A stretch of DNA of 64,000 bases from Planctomycetota bacterium (lineage in GTDB: Bacteria > Planctomycetota > J058): contig JAHBXY010000012.1 of NCBI GenBank assembly GCA_019636275.1, forward strand, positions 1 through 64,000, given 5' to 3'. A program made the translations under genes and the position numbers. Positions 21,705-29,820 of the stretch are shown piece after piece. Under the pieces are notes generated by a model, which did not search any database, was not told the DNA's origin, and saw nothing but the letters and a program-made list of their open reading frames with translations. Numbering within the stretch: position 1 is the first letter of the stretch; each line of letters begins with the position of its first letter.

Positions 21705-22165
21705 AGCGCGTCCAGGTCGTCCCGGGCGCCGTGCCCGACGTCTCCCGCTTCTTCGAGGACCCGGAGAACCTGGCCCGGATCACGCCCCCGTGGATGCGCT
21801 TCCGGATCGCGTCGCCGCGGCCGATCGTGATGGCCGTGGGCGCCCGGATCGACTACACGATCCGCCTGGGCGTCCTGCCCGTCCGCTGGCGCACCGTGAT
21901 CACCTGCTACGAGCCGGGCGTGCGCTTCGTCGACGAGCAGGAGCGCGGCCCCTACCGGCGCTGGCGACACGTGCATGAGTTCGAGCCCGTGGCCGGCGGC
22001 ACGCGCGTCCGCGACGTCGTCGAGTACGACGTCGGCTTCGGCCCGCTCGGCGCGCTCGTCCGCCGCTGGTACGTGGCCCCCACCCTCGAGCGGATCTTCG
22101 ACTTCCGCGCCCACGCCGTCGCGGCGCTCCTCGGCCCGGGTCGTCCGGCCGAGGCGGCGCGCTGA
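21686..22165 (+). CDS. SRPBCC-fold ligand-binding protein (COG4276-like)
   Basis: 159 residues from GTG 21686, overlapping the previous gene by 19 nt. SRPBCC/START-like features: VPDVSRFFEDPENLARITPPW at the N-terminus, RWRTVITCYEPGVRFVDEQE in the middle, RWRHVHEFEPVAGGTRVRDVVEYDVGFG and a C-terminal helix RIFDFRAHAVAALL. The fold has a deep hydrophobic pocket for lipids or aromatic ligands. Proteins of this type accompany TIGR01777 proteins in other genomes, and the overlap here supports a joint function. Confidence 0.82.
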   Translation: MASHRLERVQVVPGAVPDVSRFFEDPENLARITPPWMRFRIASPRPIVMAVGARIDYTIRLGVLPVRWRTVITCYEPGVRFVDEQERGPYRRWRHVHEFEPVAGGTRVRDVVEYDVGFGPLGALVRRWYVAPTLERIFDFRAHAVAALLGPGRPAEAAR

Positions 22166-22167
22166 CC

Positions 22168-22713
22168 GTGCCGACCGCGGCCCGCCTCCGCCCCTGGCTG
22201 CTGGTTGCCGGCCAGCAGGCGGCCTGGTTCGCGTGCGCCCTCTCGGCCGCCGCCGGGCGCCCGGCCGTCGGCCTGTCCGTGACGCTGGCCTTCCTCGCCG
22301 CCCACCTCGCCACGGCGCCCGAGCGCGCCCGGGAGGCGCTGCTCCTCCTCGCGGCGGCGCTCGTCGGGGCCGCGGGCGACGCGGCGCTGGTCCTCGGCGG
22401 CGGGATCGACTTCCCGGCCGGGGCGCGGCTCGGCCCGTTGCCGGCGCCTGTGTGGATGCTCGGCCTGTGGGCCGCGTTCGCCGCCCTGCTCCGGGGTCCC
22501 CTGCGCTGGCTGGGGCGGGACCTGCGCCTGGCCGCCGCCGCCGGCGCGCTCGCGGGGCCGCTGGCCTACCGCGGCGGGGCGGCCCTCGGAGCCCTCGAGG
22601 TGCGCGGCGGCGCGGGGCTGGTGGCGGTCGGCGCCCTCTACGCCCTGGCTCTCCCGGCCCTGGCCGGCCTCGCGCGCGCCGGGCCGCCAGCGACCGCGGA
22701 GGTGACCGCGTGA
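22168..22713 (+). CDS. DUF2878-family membrane protein
   Basis: 181 residues from GTG 22168. About five hydrophobic segments cover the length (LLVAGQQAAWFACALSAAA, LLLLAAALVGAAGDAALVLG, PAPVWMLGLWAAFAALL, AAAGALAGPLAYRGGAALG, LYALALPALAGLA). The 'GPLAYRGGAALGAL' and 'P-x-W-x-LGLWAAFA-x-LL' pieces match my memory of DUF2878, a small integral membrane family found with cfa, photolyase and SDR genes in light-induced clusters. Function unknown. Its stop overlaps the next GTG. Confidence 0.75.
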   Translation: MPTAARLRPWLLVAGQQAAWFACALSAAAGRPAVGLSVTLAFLAAHLATAPERAREALLLLAAALVGAAGDAALVLGGGIDFPAGARLGPLPAPVWMLGLWAAFAALLRGPLRWLGRDLRLAAAAGALAGPLAYRGGAALGALEVRGGAGLVAVGALYALALPALAGLARAGPPATAEVTA

Positions 22714-23654
22714 GCCTCCTCGACGCGGCGCTCGACGCCAGCATCGTGTTCTCGTTCGACCGCACCGGCTTTCGCCGCCACGCGCGGTCGTTCGTGCCCG
22801 GCGACCTCGACGTGCGCCTCGACGGCGCCGTGTGCCTCGTCACGGGCGCGAACTCGGGGATCGGGCTGGCGACCGCCCGGGCGCTCGCCGCGCGCGGCGC
22901 CGCCGTGCGGCTGCTCTGCCGCCGTGAGGCGGCCGGGCGCGAGGCGCTCGAGGCGATCGCCGCCGAGACCGGCAACCGTGACCTGCGCCTCGACCTGCTC
23001 GACGTCTCCGACCTCGCGACCGTCCGCCGCTACGCCGCGGCCCTGCCCGACCCGCGCGTGGACGTCCTCGTCCACAACGCGGGCGTGCTCCCGGCCGCGC
23101 GCGAGGTGACGCCCGACGGCCTCGAGCGGACGTTCGCGACCCACGTCGCCGGGCCGTGGGCGCTCACGCTGGCCCTCGAGGAGCGGCTGCGCCGCGCCGC
23201 CCCCGGCCGCGTGATCTTCGTCTCCTCGGGCGGCATGTACACGCAGCGCCTGTCCCTCGACGACGTCGACTGGAGCCGCCGCCCGTACGACGGCGTCACG
23301 GCCTACGCGCAGACCAAGCGCATGCAGGTCGTCCTGGCGGAGCTGCTCGCCGAGCGCTGGCGGGGCCAGGGGATCGTCGTCCACGCCATGCACCCGGGGT
23401 GGGCCGACACGCCGGCCGTCCGCAGCTCGCTGCCGCGCTTCTGGCGGCTCACCCGGCGGATCCTGCGCACCCCCGAGGAGGGCGCGGACACGGTCGTGTG
23501 GCTGGCCGCGGCCCGCGCGGCGGCGGAGCGCACGGGCGAGCTCTGGTTCGACCGCCGGCCGCGCCCCACCCACCTGCTGCGCCGGACACGCGAAGACCCG
23601 GCCGACCGCGCCGCCCTGCTCGAGGCCTGCGCGCGGCTGACGGGGGCGCCGTGA
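22710..23654 (+). CDS. DHRS12-like short-chain dehydrogenase
   Basis: 314 residues from GTG 22710 (GTGA overlap). An N-terminal extension of about 40 residues (FSFDRTGFRRHARSFVPGDL) precedes the SDR core: [35 protein letters not shown] and the catalytic YAQTKRMQVVLAE, then MHPGWADTPAV. The extension, the SSGGM motif and HPGWADTPAV are all found in the DHRS12 group, known in animals and in bacterial lipid clusters. Substrate unknown. Coupled to the genes on either side. Confidence 0.85.
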   Translation: MSLLDAALDASIVFSFDRTGFRRHARSFVPGDLDVRLDGAVCLVTGANSGIGLATARALAARGAAVRLLCRREAAGREALEAIAAETGNRDLRLDLLDVSDLATVRRYAAALPDPRVDVLVHNAGVLPAAREVTPDGLERTFATHVAGPWALTLALEERLRRAAPGRVIFVSSGGMYTQRLSLDDVDWSRRPYDGVTAYAQTKRMQVVLAELLAERWRGQGIVVHAMHPGWADTPAVRSSLPRFWRLTRRILRTPEEGADTVVWLAAARAAAERTGELWFDRRPRPTHLLRRTREDPADRAALLEACARLTGAP

Positions 23655-24724
23655 GCCAGGCCGTCGACGACGCGCGCGCCATCGTCCTCCGCCGGCGCCG
23701 CGACGAGCCCTGGCTCGCCCGCTGGGGGCGGCGCGCCGTGTCCGTCCCGGGCCTGCTCGTGGCCGCGCTCGTCGTCGGCGCCCTCCTGCCGCCGCTCCTG
23801 CTGCTCGCCGTCCTCTTCGACCTCGCGCGCCGGCGGCCGCTGCCGCTGGCGCGCGCGCTCCTGGTCGTCGCCGCCTACCTGGTGTGCGAGGCCCTGGGGA
23901 TCGTCTCTTCCCTGGCCCTCGGCCTCGTGCGCCCCTTCGTGCCGCCGGCGAGGTCGCTCGCCTGGACCTACCGCCTGCAGGGCGCCTGGGCGGCCGCCCT
24001 GCTGCGGGCGCTCCGGCGCGCCTACGGCGTCTCGCTCGAGGTCGAGGGCCTGGACCGGGTCGGCCCGGGCCCGCTCCTCGTCCTCGCCCGCCACACGAGC
24101 GCGGCCGACACGCTCCTGCCGGTCGTGCTGCTCTCGAACGGGCTCGGGCTCCGCCTGCGCTACGTGCTCAAGCGACCCCTCCTGTGGGACCCCTGCCTGG
24201 ACCTCGTCGGGCAGCGCCTGCCCAACGCCTTCGTCGCCCGCGGGGCCGAGCGGACCGACCGGACCGACGACGACGTCGCCGCCGTGTCCGACCTCGCCCG
24301 CGGCCTCGGGCCCGGCGACGCCGTGCTCATCTACCCCGAGGGCACGCGCTTCACGCCGGCCCGGCGCGCCGCCGCGCTCGAGCGCCTGGCTGCGTCGCGG
24401 CGGCCGCACCTGGTCGAGCGGGCGCGGCGCCTCGAGCACGTCCTGCCGCCGCGCCTCGGCGGTCCGCTGGCGCTGCTCGAGGCGTCGGACGCCGACGTCC
24501 TGTTCTTCGCGCACACCGGCCTCGAGGGCACCGCTCGGCTCGCCGACCTGCTCGCAGGCGGGCTCATCGGCGCCCGCGTCCGCGTGGCGCTGTGGCGCGT
24601 TCCCCGCGCGGAGGTGCCGACCTGCGCCGAGCGGCGCGCGGAGTGGCTCCACGACCAGTGGGCCCGCCTGGACGGCTGGGTCGGGGCGACGCGGGGCTCG
24701 CAGCCCCGGGCGAGCGGCGGCTAG
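23651..24724 (+). CDS. PlsC-type 1-acyl-glycerophosphate acyltransferase-like protein
   Basis: 357 residues from GTG 23651 (GTGA overlap). Two to three membrane segments at about 30-110 (VPGLLVAALVVGALLPPLLL, LALGLVRPFV) are followed by the acyltransferase domain: H-x4-D as RHTSAADTLLPVVLL, then the PEGT motif IYPEGTRFTPARR. This is the PlsC/LPLAT superfamily, which transfers acyl chains to glycerophosphate-type lipids at the inner membrane. As last gene of the operon it ties the preceding SRPBCC, SDR and epimerase to membrane lipid modification. Confidence 0.82.
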   Translation: MSQAVDDARAIVLRRRRDEPWLARWGRRAVSVPGLLVAALVVGALLPPLLLLAVLFDLARRRPLPLARALLVVAAYLVCEALGIVSSLALGLVRPFVPPARSLAWTYRLQGAWAAALLRALRRAYGVSLEVEGLDRVGPGPLLVLARHTSAADTLLPVVLLSNGLGLRLRYVLKRPLLWDPCLDLVGQRLPNAFVARGAERTDRTDDDVAAVSDLARGLGPGDAVLIYPEGTRFTPARRAAALERLAASRRPHLVERARRLEHVLPPRLGGPLALLEASDADVLFFAHTGLEGTARLADLLAGGLIGARVRVALWRVPRAEVPTCAERRAEWLHDQWARLDGWVGATRGSQPRASGG

Positions 24725-24727
24725 AAT
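24722..24727 (+). promoter_or_regulatory. -10 box TAGAAT
   Basis: TAGAAT overlaps the stop codon of the acyltransferase gene (TAG) and ends 9 nt before ATG 24737. It suggests a separate, leaderless-type transcript for the small downstream gene. Confidence 0.45.
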
Positions 24728-24736
24728 CCGCGCTGC

Positions 24737-25177
24737 ATGGCTGAAGTGAACCGCTACCGGGTCGTCCTCTACGGCGCGTCGAGCGACAAGCCGGACCTCA
24801 AGGCCAAGGTGGAGCTCTACTCCGCCCCGCGCGGCCACCCGCCGTCGTCGGCGTCGTCGGTGGGCAAGATCAAGTTCCACGACGGCCCGCTCCCGCCCGA
24901 CGCGCAGGAGAAGGGCGGCGCGATCGTCATGCACCTGCCGCACGGCATGCTCGCCGACGTCGTCGACCTGCTGCGCAACGAGTCGCCGATCTACTTCGCC
25001 TTCCACGAGGGGCGCGCCGTCCTCGGGACCGGCGTCGAGGAGGTCGGCACCAACGACGAGCACTTCCCGCGCCTCGTGCGCGTGGTCGACGGCCCCCCGG
25101 CGGCGGTCCTGGCCGTGGAGCCGCCGGCGACCCCGCCCCCGTCCCCGCCCCCGACCCCGCCCGTCGCGACGCCCTGA
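24737..25177 (+). CDS. small protein of unknown function with Pro-rich tail
   Basis: 146 residues. Residues 1-115 look like a compact beta-rich domain (RYRVVLYGASSDKPDLKAKV, SVGKIKFHDGPLPPDAQEKG, IVMHLPHGMLADVVDLLRNE, IYFAFHEGRAVLGTGVEEVG). The last 30 residues are almost all Pro, Thr, Ala and Val. No signal peptide. Similar short beta proteins occur in planctomycete-type genomes but I cannot name the family. It converges on the aminopeptidase gene, with 1 nt between stops. Confidence 0.7.
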   Translation: MAEVNRYRVVLYGASSDKPDLKAKVELYSAPRGHPPSSASSVGKIKFHDGPLPPDAQEKGGAIVMHLPHGMLADVVDLLRNESPIYFAFHEGRAVLGTGVEEVGTNDEHFPRLVRVVDGPPAAVLAVEPPATPPPSPPPTPPVATP

Positions 25178-25178
25178 G

Positions 25179-27776
25179 CTACTTGCCCTCCTTCTGCGCC
25201 GCCTCGAGCCGCTCGAGGCGCTCCTCGAGCCGGTCGCGGGCGTCGAGCAGGCGGCGCACCTCCTCGCGCAGGCGCGAGAGCTCCTGCTCGGGCGGCGCGC
25301 CGGCGCGGATCCGGTCGGCCACCTCCTGCGCCTGGCGGCGGATCCCGGGCTGCGGGTCGCGGGCGGCGCAGGCCTGGACGTCGCCGAGCGCGTCGACCGC
25401 CCGGGCGCCGAGCGCGCGCAGCCCGTCGAGGGCTGCCCGCCGGCCGCGCTTGTTGCCCTGGCGCAGGAAGACGCGGAGCGCGTCGACGGCCGCGCGCTGG
25501 TCGGCCTCCTGGCAGCCGGGCAGGCAGGCCACGCTCCCGAGGGCCCGGGCGGCGGCCTGCCGCACGCCGTAGTCGTTCTTCAGCGCCGTGGCCTCGACCA
25601 GGAGCGCCACGAGCGACGGGTCGCCGAGCGAGGCGAGCGTCTCGAGCGCCGCGATGCGCACGACCTCGTTGTGCGACGCCTTGCCCAGCTGCGCCTCGAC
25701 CCGCGCGCGCGGCTCGACCGCCGCCCGGGCGTAGGCGCGCACCGCCTCGGCCTCGACGTAGTAGCTCGGGTCGCCGCGCTCGAGCAGCGCGCCGAGCGCC
25801 TCGGCGGCCTTCTCGTCGCGCCCGCGACGGCCGAGCGCCTCGGCGCAGGCCCGCCGCACCCGCGACGACGCCTGCCCCAGGCCCGCCAGCAGCGCGTCGC
25901 GCGCCGCGTCGTCCGAGATCCCGCCCAGCGCCCGGGCCGCCTCGGCCCGCACGCCCCAGAAGGCGTCCTCGGCCAGGGCCCGCCCGAGGGCGTCGCGCGC
26001 CGGCGGGCTCCGGTCCTCGCCCAGGGCGCGCGCGGCGCGCACGCGGCCCGAGGCGGTCGGGTCGCTGGCGAGCTGGGCCAGCCACAGGTCGCGCCCCATG
26101 TGGACCGTCGTCTCGGCCAGGAGCACCGCCTCGCGCGGGTCGAAGCGGAAGAAGGTCGGCGCGGCGGCCTCGGGCCACACGAAGCGCTCGACCTTCTCGC
26201 GCACGTCGAACGTGCGCCGCACCTCGCGCTCGCCGAAGCGCAGGAGCACCTCCGCCGGGAAGTGGTAGGCCTCGCCCGGCTGCGTCTGCGTGACCTTCAG
26301 CGCAAGGAGGCCGCGCTCGGCGTCGCGCTCGAGCCTCACGTCGAGCACCGGGTTGCCCGGGCGCTCCACCCAGTCGAAGAAGAAGCGCTCCAGGTTGGCG
26401 CCGCTGACCTCCTCGAAGGCCTCGCGCAGGTGGTGCGTCTCGACGCCCCGGTCCTGGTGGCGACGGGTGTAGAGCTGGACGCCGCGCCAGAAGACGTCGT
26501 CGCCGAGCTGCCGGCGGAGCATGTGCAGGACGCACGCGCCCTTGGGGTAGGCCCGCCCGTCGAACATCGAGCCCGGGTCGGCGTAGCGCCGGTCGAGGAT
26601 CGGCCGGTGCTTGCCCGAGGGGATCCCGCCCGCGGCGTTGCCCAGCAGCTCGAGGTCGTACTCGTCCGGGCCGCGCGCGTGCTCGGTCCACAGGTTGGCG
26701 AAGTAGGTGGCGAAGCTCTCGTTGAGCCAGATGTGCGACCAGTCGCGGCAGGTGAGCAGGTCGCCGTACCACTGGTGCGCCAGCTCGTGGGCGACGAGGC
26801 CCTCGGACGAGTAGTCGAGGTGCGCCCGCGCGTCGTGGAGCGTGCGCTCGTTGAGCGTCGTCGCGCCCGTGTTCTCCATGCCGCCGGCCTCGAACTGCTC
26901 GACGACGACCTGCTCGTACTTGGGCCAGGGGTACTCGACCCCCGTGCGCTCGGAGAAGAAGTCGAGCATGTCCTTCGTGCGCCCGAACGAGCGGTCGGCG
27001 TCGCCCTTGCGGCCGGGCGGCACGTACCACGCCAGCGGCTTGCCCCGCCACTCGTCGCGCACGACGTCGAACGTGCCCACGACGAGCGTCACGAGGTAGG
27101 CCACGTGCTCGCGCTCCTGCTCGTAGCGCCAGGTGCTCGTCTTCGCCGCCGGGTCGTCCTCCTTGCCCAGGAGGACGCCGTTGCTGATCACGGTCAGCCC
27201 CTGCTTGACGCGCACGGTCATCGCCGTGGCCTGCCGCTCGTCGGGGTGGTCGACGCAGGGGAACCAGAAGCGGTTCGTCTGCGGCTCGCCCTGCGACCAC
27301 ACCTGCCAGGGCACCTTCGGCGCGTCGGGCGTCGGGCCGAAGAAGTACAGGCCGTCCTTCGGGTCGCGCACGCGGTAGTCGACGCGCAGGGTCGCCGCCT
27401 CGCCGCGCCGCAAGGGCAGGTCGATCGTCAGCGCCTGCCCGTCGTTGACGAACCGCAGGGCGTCGACCGGCGTCGCCCCGGGGGCGACCGCGGCCGCGCC
27501 CGAGCCGCGCGCCGCCGGCGCGGCCACGCGGTTCACGGCCGCGACCTCGTGGTCGACGGCGTCCAGGCGGAGCGTCCGCAGGTCTCGCAGCGCCGTCAGG
27601 TCGATGATCGCCGCGCCCTCGATCGTCCGCGCCTCGAGGTCGACCGCGAGGTCCAGCGCGATGCGCCGCACGTCGAACGGCCGATCCGGCGGCGCGCGCA
27701 GGGGCACGTCCTGCGCATGGCAGGCCAGGGCCAGGACGAGCGACAGCGCGAGCGCGCGAACGGGCGCACGGAGCAT
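25179..27776 (-). CDS. M1-family zinc aminopeptidase with C-terminal HEAT repeats
   Basis: 865 residues from ATG 27776. The signal ALALSLVLALACHAQ has a lipobox-like LALAC, so the enzyme is exported and perhaps lipidated. M1 features: the exopeptidase motif GGMENTG, zinc motif HELAHQWYGD (His330, Glu331, His334), and NESFATYFANLW with the third ligand. After the catalytic part, residues about 560-830 form armadillo/HEAT-like repeats (RVRAARALGEDRSPPARDAL, DPSLVALLVEATALKNDYGV), then a short coiled coil (LSRLREEVRRLLDARDRLEE) to the end. It cleaves N-terminal residues from peptides outside the cytoplasm. Confidence 0.9.
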   Translation of the reverse strand: MLRAPVRALALSLVLALACHAQDVPLRAPPDRPFDVRRIALDLAVDLEARTIEGAAIIDLTALRDLRTLRLDAVDHEVAAVNRVAAPAARGSGAAAVAPGATPVDALRFVNDGQALTIDLPLRRGEAATLRVDYRVRDPKDGLYFFGPTPDAPKVPWQVWSQGEPQTNRFWFPCVDHPDERQATAMTVRVKQGLTVISNGVLLGKEDDPAAKTSTWRYEQEREHVAYLVTLVVGTFDVVRDEWRGKPLAWYVPPGRKGDADRSFGRTKDMLDFFSERTGVEYPWPKYEQVVVEQFEAGGMENTGATTLNERTLHDARAHLDYSSEGLVAHELAHQWYGDLLTCRDWSHIWLNESFATYFANLWTEHARGPDEYDLELLGNAAGGIPSGKHRPILDRRYADPGSMFDGRAYPKGACVLHMLRRQLGDDVFWRGVQLYTRRHQDRGVETHHLREAFEEVSGANLERFFFDWVERPGNPVLDVRLERDAERGLLALKVTQTQPGEAYHFPAEVLLRFGEREVRRTFDVREKVERFVWPEAAAPTFFRFDPREAVLLAETTVHMGRDLWLAQLASDPTASGRVRAARALGEDRSPPARDALGRALAEDAFWGVRAEAARALGGISDDAARDALLAGLGQASSRVRRACAEALGRRGRDEKAAEALGALLERGDPSYYVEAEAVRAYARAAVEPRARVEAQLGKASHNEVVRIAALETLASLGDPSLVALLVEATALKNDYGVRQAAARALGSVACLPGCQEADQRAAVDALRVFLRQGNKRGRRAALDGLRALGARAVDALGDVQACAARDPQPGIRRQAQEVADRIRAGAPPEQELSRLREEVRRLLDARDRLEERLERLEAAQKEGK

Positions 27777-27803
27777 GGGTCCACCTCCCCCTCGGGGAGG
27801 CGG

Positions 27804-27809
27804 ATTCTA
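27804..27809 (-). promoter_or_regulatory. -10 box TAGAAT before the aminopeptidase gene
   Basis: Reads TAGAAT on the minus strand, 27 nt before ATG 27776. A GGGGGAGG ribosome binding site lies between. An inverted CCTCCCC/GGGGAGG pair (27784-27800) overlaps that site. Confidence 0.4.
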
Positions 27810-27880
27810 GCGGACCCGGCGGTCACCGACCGGCAGCGGGGGGCCGGCAGCGGGGGGCCGGCACCTGCACGGCTCGTCCG

Positions 27881-28206
27881 CTGGTGACCGCCTTCGATCG
27901 GAGCCGCAAGCGAGGCGAGGGCGACGAACTGACCGCGCTCACCGCTTGATCTGAGAGCGAAGCGAGCAGATCGAGCGGTGGCGCGCATCCCCGAGCGAAG
28001 GCCGCGAAGCGGCCGGAGCGAGGGCGACGGGTGCCTCACTGCGGATCGGAGCATCTGGGCCGCGTTTCATGACGTGGACGTCAACACAAGCGACGGCCGC
28101 TGTGAGCCACGGCGCGAGGCGCGCGGGCGACGACGTCGCGACCGACTTCGAGCCCGCGCGCGCGCCCGCCGCGGCCAGCATCGTCGCCCGCAGCCGTCGT
28201 CGATCA
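27881..28206 (+). repeat. intergenic repeat A, copy 1, interrupted by repeat B
   Basis: The left part (27881-27930, beginning CTGGTGACCGCCTTCGATCG) and right part (about 28107-28206, with GAGGCGCGCGGGCGACGACG and GGCCAGCATCGTCGCCCGCA) match the left and right halves of the A copies at 61899-62085 and 30691-30879. Repeat B fills the gap. It lies between the 5' end of the aminopeptidase gene and the 3' end of the CBS gene. The rest of the 27777-28203 gap has only a 14-bp tandem (GGCAGCGGGGGGCC, 27834-27861). Confidence 0.8.
27931..28106 (+). repeat. intergenic structured repeat B, copy 1
   Basis: About 176 bp, near-identical to 40399-40568. It contains two hairpins: GATCTG(N13)CAGATC and GGCCGC-GAA-GCGGCC. 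The ends carry GCTCAC and GTGAGC as short inverted termini. It sits inside repeat A, so it arrived after A. Confidence 0.85.
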
Positions 28207-28656
28207 GACCTCCTCCTCGCCCTCCCGCCGGCCGACCTCGTCGAGCAGCGCCCAGAGGAGGTCCTCGCTGCTGACGATCCCGATGAGCTTCTTGCCCTGC
28301 ACGACCGGCAGGGCGCTCACCTTCTCGCGGCAGATCGTCTCCGCCGCGTCCAGCACGAGGGCGCTCGGCGTCACGCAGTGGAGGTCGCCCGTCGTCATCA
28401 CCTCCCGCACCTTGACGTGGCGCGCCGGCTCCCAGCCCTTGCGCGGCGACGCCTGCACGGCGCAGCGCACCGCGTCGCGGTTGGAGAGGATCCCCACCAG
28501 CCCTCCCTTGTCGTCGACGACCGGGAGGTGGCGGATCCGGTGGTCGCTCATGACCTCGAGCGCCTCGTGAACGCTCACCTCCGGGTCGATCGTGACCACC
28601 TCACCGGACATCCAGCGTCCCACGCGCGTGGGCTCGTAGGTCTCGATCCTGGCCAT
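28204..28656 (-). CDS. tandem CBS-domain protein
   Basis: 150 residues from ATG 28656, preceded by GGAGGTGAGGCG. Two CBS units: VGRWMSGEVVTIDPEVSVHE with HLPVVDDKGGLVGILSNRDA, and VREVMTTGDLHCVTPSALVL with ALPVVQGKKLIGIVSSEDLL. A Bateman pair of this size binds adenine nucleotides or SAM and usually acts as a free-standing sensor. Divergent from the PAC2 gene at 28791. Confidence 0.92.
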   Translation of the reverse strand: MARIETYEPTRVGRWMSGEVVTIDPEVSVHEALEVMSDHRIRHLPVVDDKGGLVGILSNRDAVRCAVQASPRKGWEPARHVKVREVMTTGDLHCVTPSALVLDAAETICREKVSALPVVQGKKLIGIVSSEDLLWALLDEVGRREGEEEV

Positions 28657-28790
28657 CGCCTCACCTCCTCCCTACCCCACGCAAACGGCGGGGTGGTCCT
28701 GGACCGGGGCAAGTTCCCCGCCGGACGGGGCCGAGGGCGACTGGCGCGCGGTGTGCGGTCGGGCCGCGGCGAGGGGGCCAAGAGGCGACG

Positions 28791-29813
28791 ATGGCCGTTC
28801 ACCTGAGCGACCCCTGGCTCGTGGCCGCCTGGCCCGGCATGGGGGGGGTCGCCCTGCTCGCGGGCACCTATCTCCTGGAGAAGCTGGGCGCGCTGCCGGT
28901 CGCGCAGGTGCTCCCGGACGCCTACTTCGACGTCCAGCAGGTCAAGGTCAAGGACGGCCTGGTCCTGCCGGCCGAGCTGCCGCGGAGCACCCTCTACGCG
29001 TGGAAGGACCCAGCCGGCCGCCGCGACCTCGTGATCTTCACCAGCGACGCGCAGCCCGGCGGCCAGGGCTACGCCTTCTGCGAGGAGCTCCTGGGCACGG
29101 CGCAGGAGCTCGGGGTGCGCCGCATCGTGACCTTCGCCGCCATGGCCACGCCGAGCCACCCGCTGTCGGCCCCGCGCGTGTTCGGGGTGGCCACCCACGC
29201 CAGCGTGCGCGAGGAGCTGCGCGGGCTGCGCGTGGAGCTGCTCACCGAGGGCGAGATCAGCGGCCTCAACGGCGTGCTCCTGGCGGCGGGCGCGGCGCGC
29301 GGGATCCCCGGCGCCTGCCTCCTGGGCGAGTTCCCCTACTTCGCCAGCACGGTGCCCAACCCCAAGCCCGCCAGCTCGGTCCTGCGCACCTTCATGCAGC
29401 TCTCGCAGGTCGAGCTCGACCTGAGCGAGATCGACGAGCAGGCGGAGGTCGTCGAGGACCGGCTGCTCGAGCTCCTCGAGCGGCTGCAGCGCTCGCCCGA
29501 CCCGCCGGTCGTGAACCCGCCGCCCGACCCCTGGTCGCAGCCCGACCCGCTGGCCGGCGCCGCCGAGGCGCTCGTCCAGCCGCTCGACGACCCGGAGGCG
29601 CGGGCGGCGCTCGAGGACGAGGACGAGCCGGACGACGACGAGCCGGACGACGAGGCGCTCGAGCGCGACGAGCGCCGGCGCATCGACGCCCTGTTCGACG
29701 CCGCCCGCGGCGACCGCGACAAGGCGCTCGAGCTCAAGGCCGAGCTCGACCGGCGCGGCCTGTTCAAGCGCTACGAGGACCGCTTCCTCGACCTCTTCCG
29801 CTGCAGCGAGTAG
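28791..29813 (+). CDS. PAC2-family protein with acidic linker and conserved C-terminal tail
   Basis: 340 residues. Residues 1-220 match the PAC2 (proteasome assembly chaperone 2-like) family: PWLVAAWPGMGGVALLAGTY, ELLTEGEISGLNGVLLAAG and ACLLGEFPYFASTVPNPKPA. An acidic linker (residues 260-295, rich in Asp/Glu) follows, then a tail RGDRDKALELKAELDRRGLF / KRYEDRFLDLFR. The same tail ends the paralogue at 34055-35107. Bacterial PAC2 proteins have no agreed role. The universal stress gene starts 7 nt downstream. Confidence 0.85.
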   Translation: MAVHLSDPWLVAAWPGMGGVALLAGTYLLEKLGALPVAQVLPDAYFDVQQVKVKDGLVLPAELPRSTLYAWKDPAGRRDLVIFTSDAQPGGQGYAFCEELLGTAQELGVRRIVTFAAMATPSHPLSAPRVFGVATHASVREELRGLRVELLTEGEISGLNGVLLAAGAARGIPGACLLGEFPYFASTVPNPKPASSVLRTFMQLSQVELDLSEIDEQAEVVEDRLLELLERLQRSPDPPVVNPPPDPWSQPDPLAGAAEALVQPLDDPEARAALEDEDEPDDDEPDDEALERDERRRIDALFDAARGDRDKALELKAELDRRGLFKRYEDRFLDLFRCSE

Positions 29814-29820
29814 GAGCCCC

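Noticed and set aside
27784..27800. Hairpin over the aminopeptidase ribosome binding site as an RNA switch
   Set aside because: The proposed -10 box would start transcription inside the hairpin, so the left arm may not be in the RNA.
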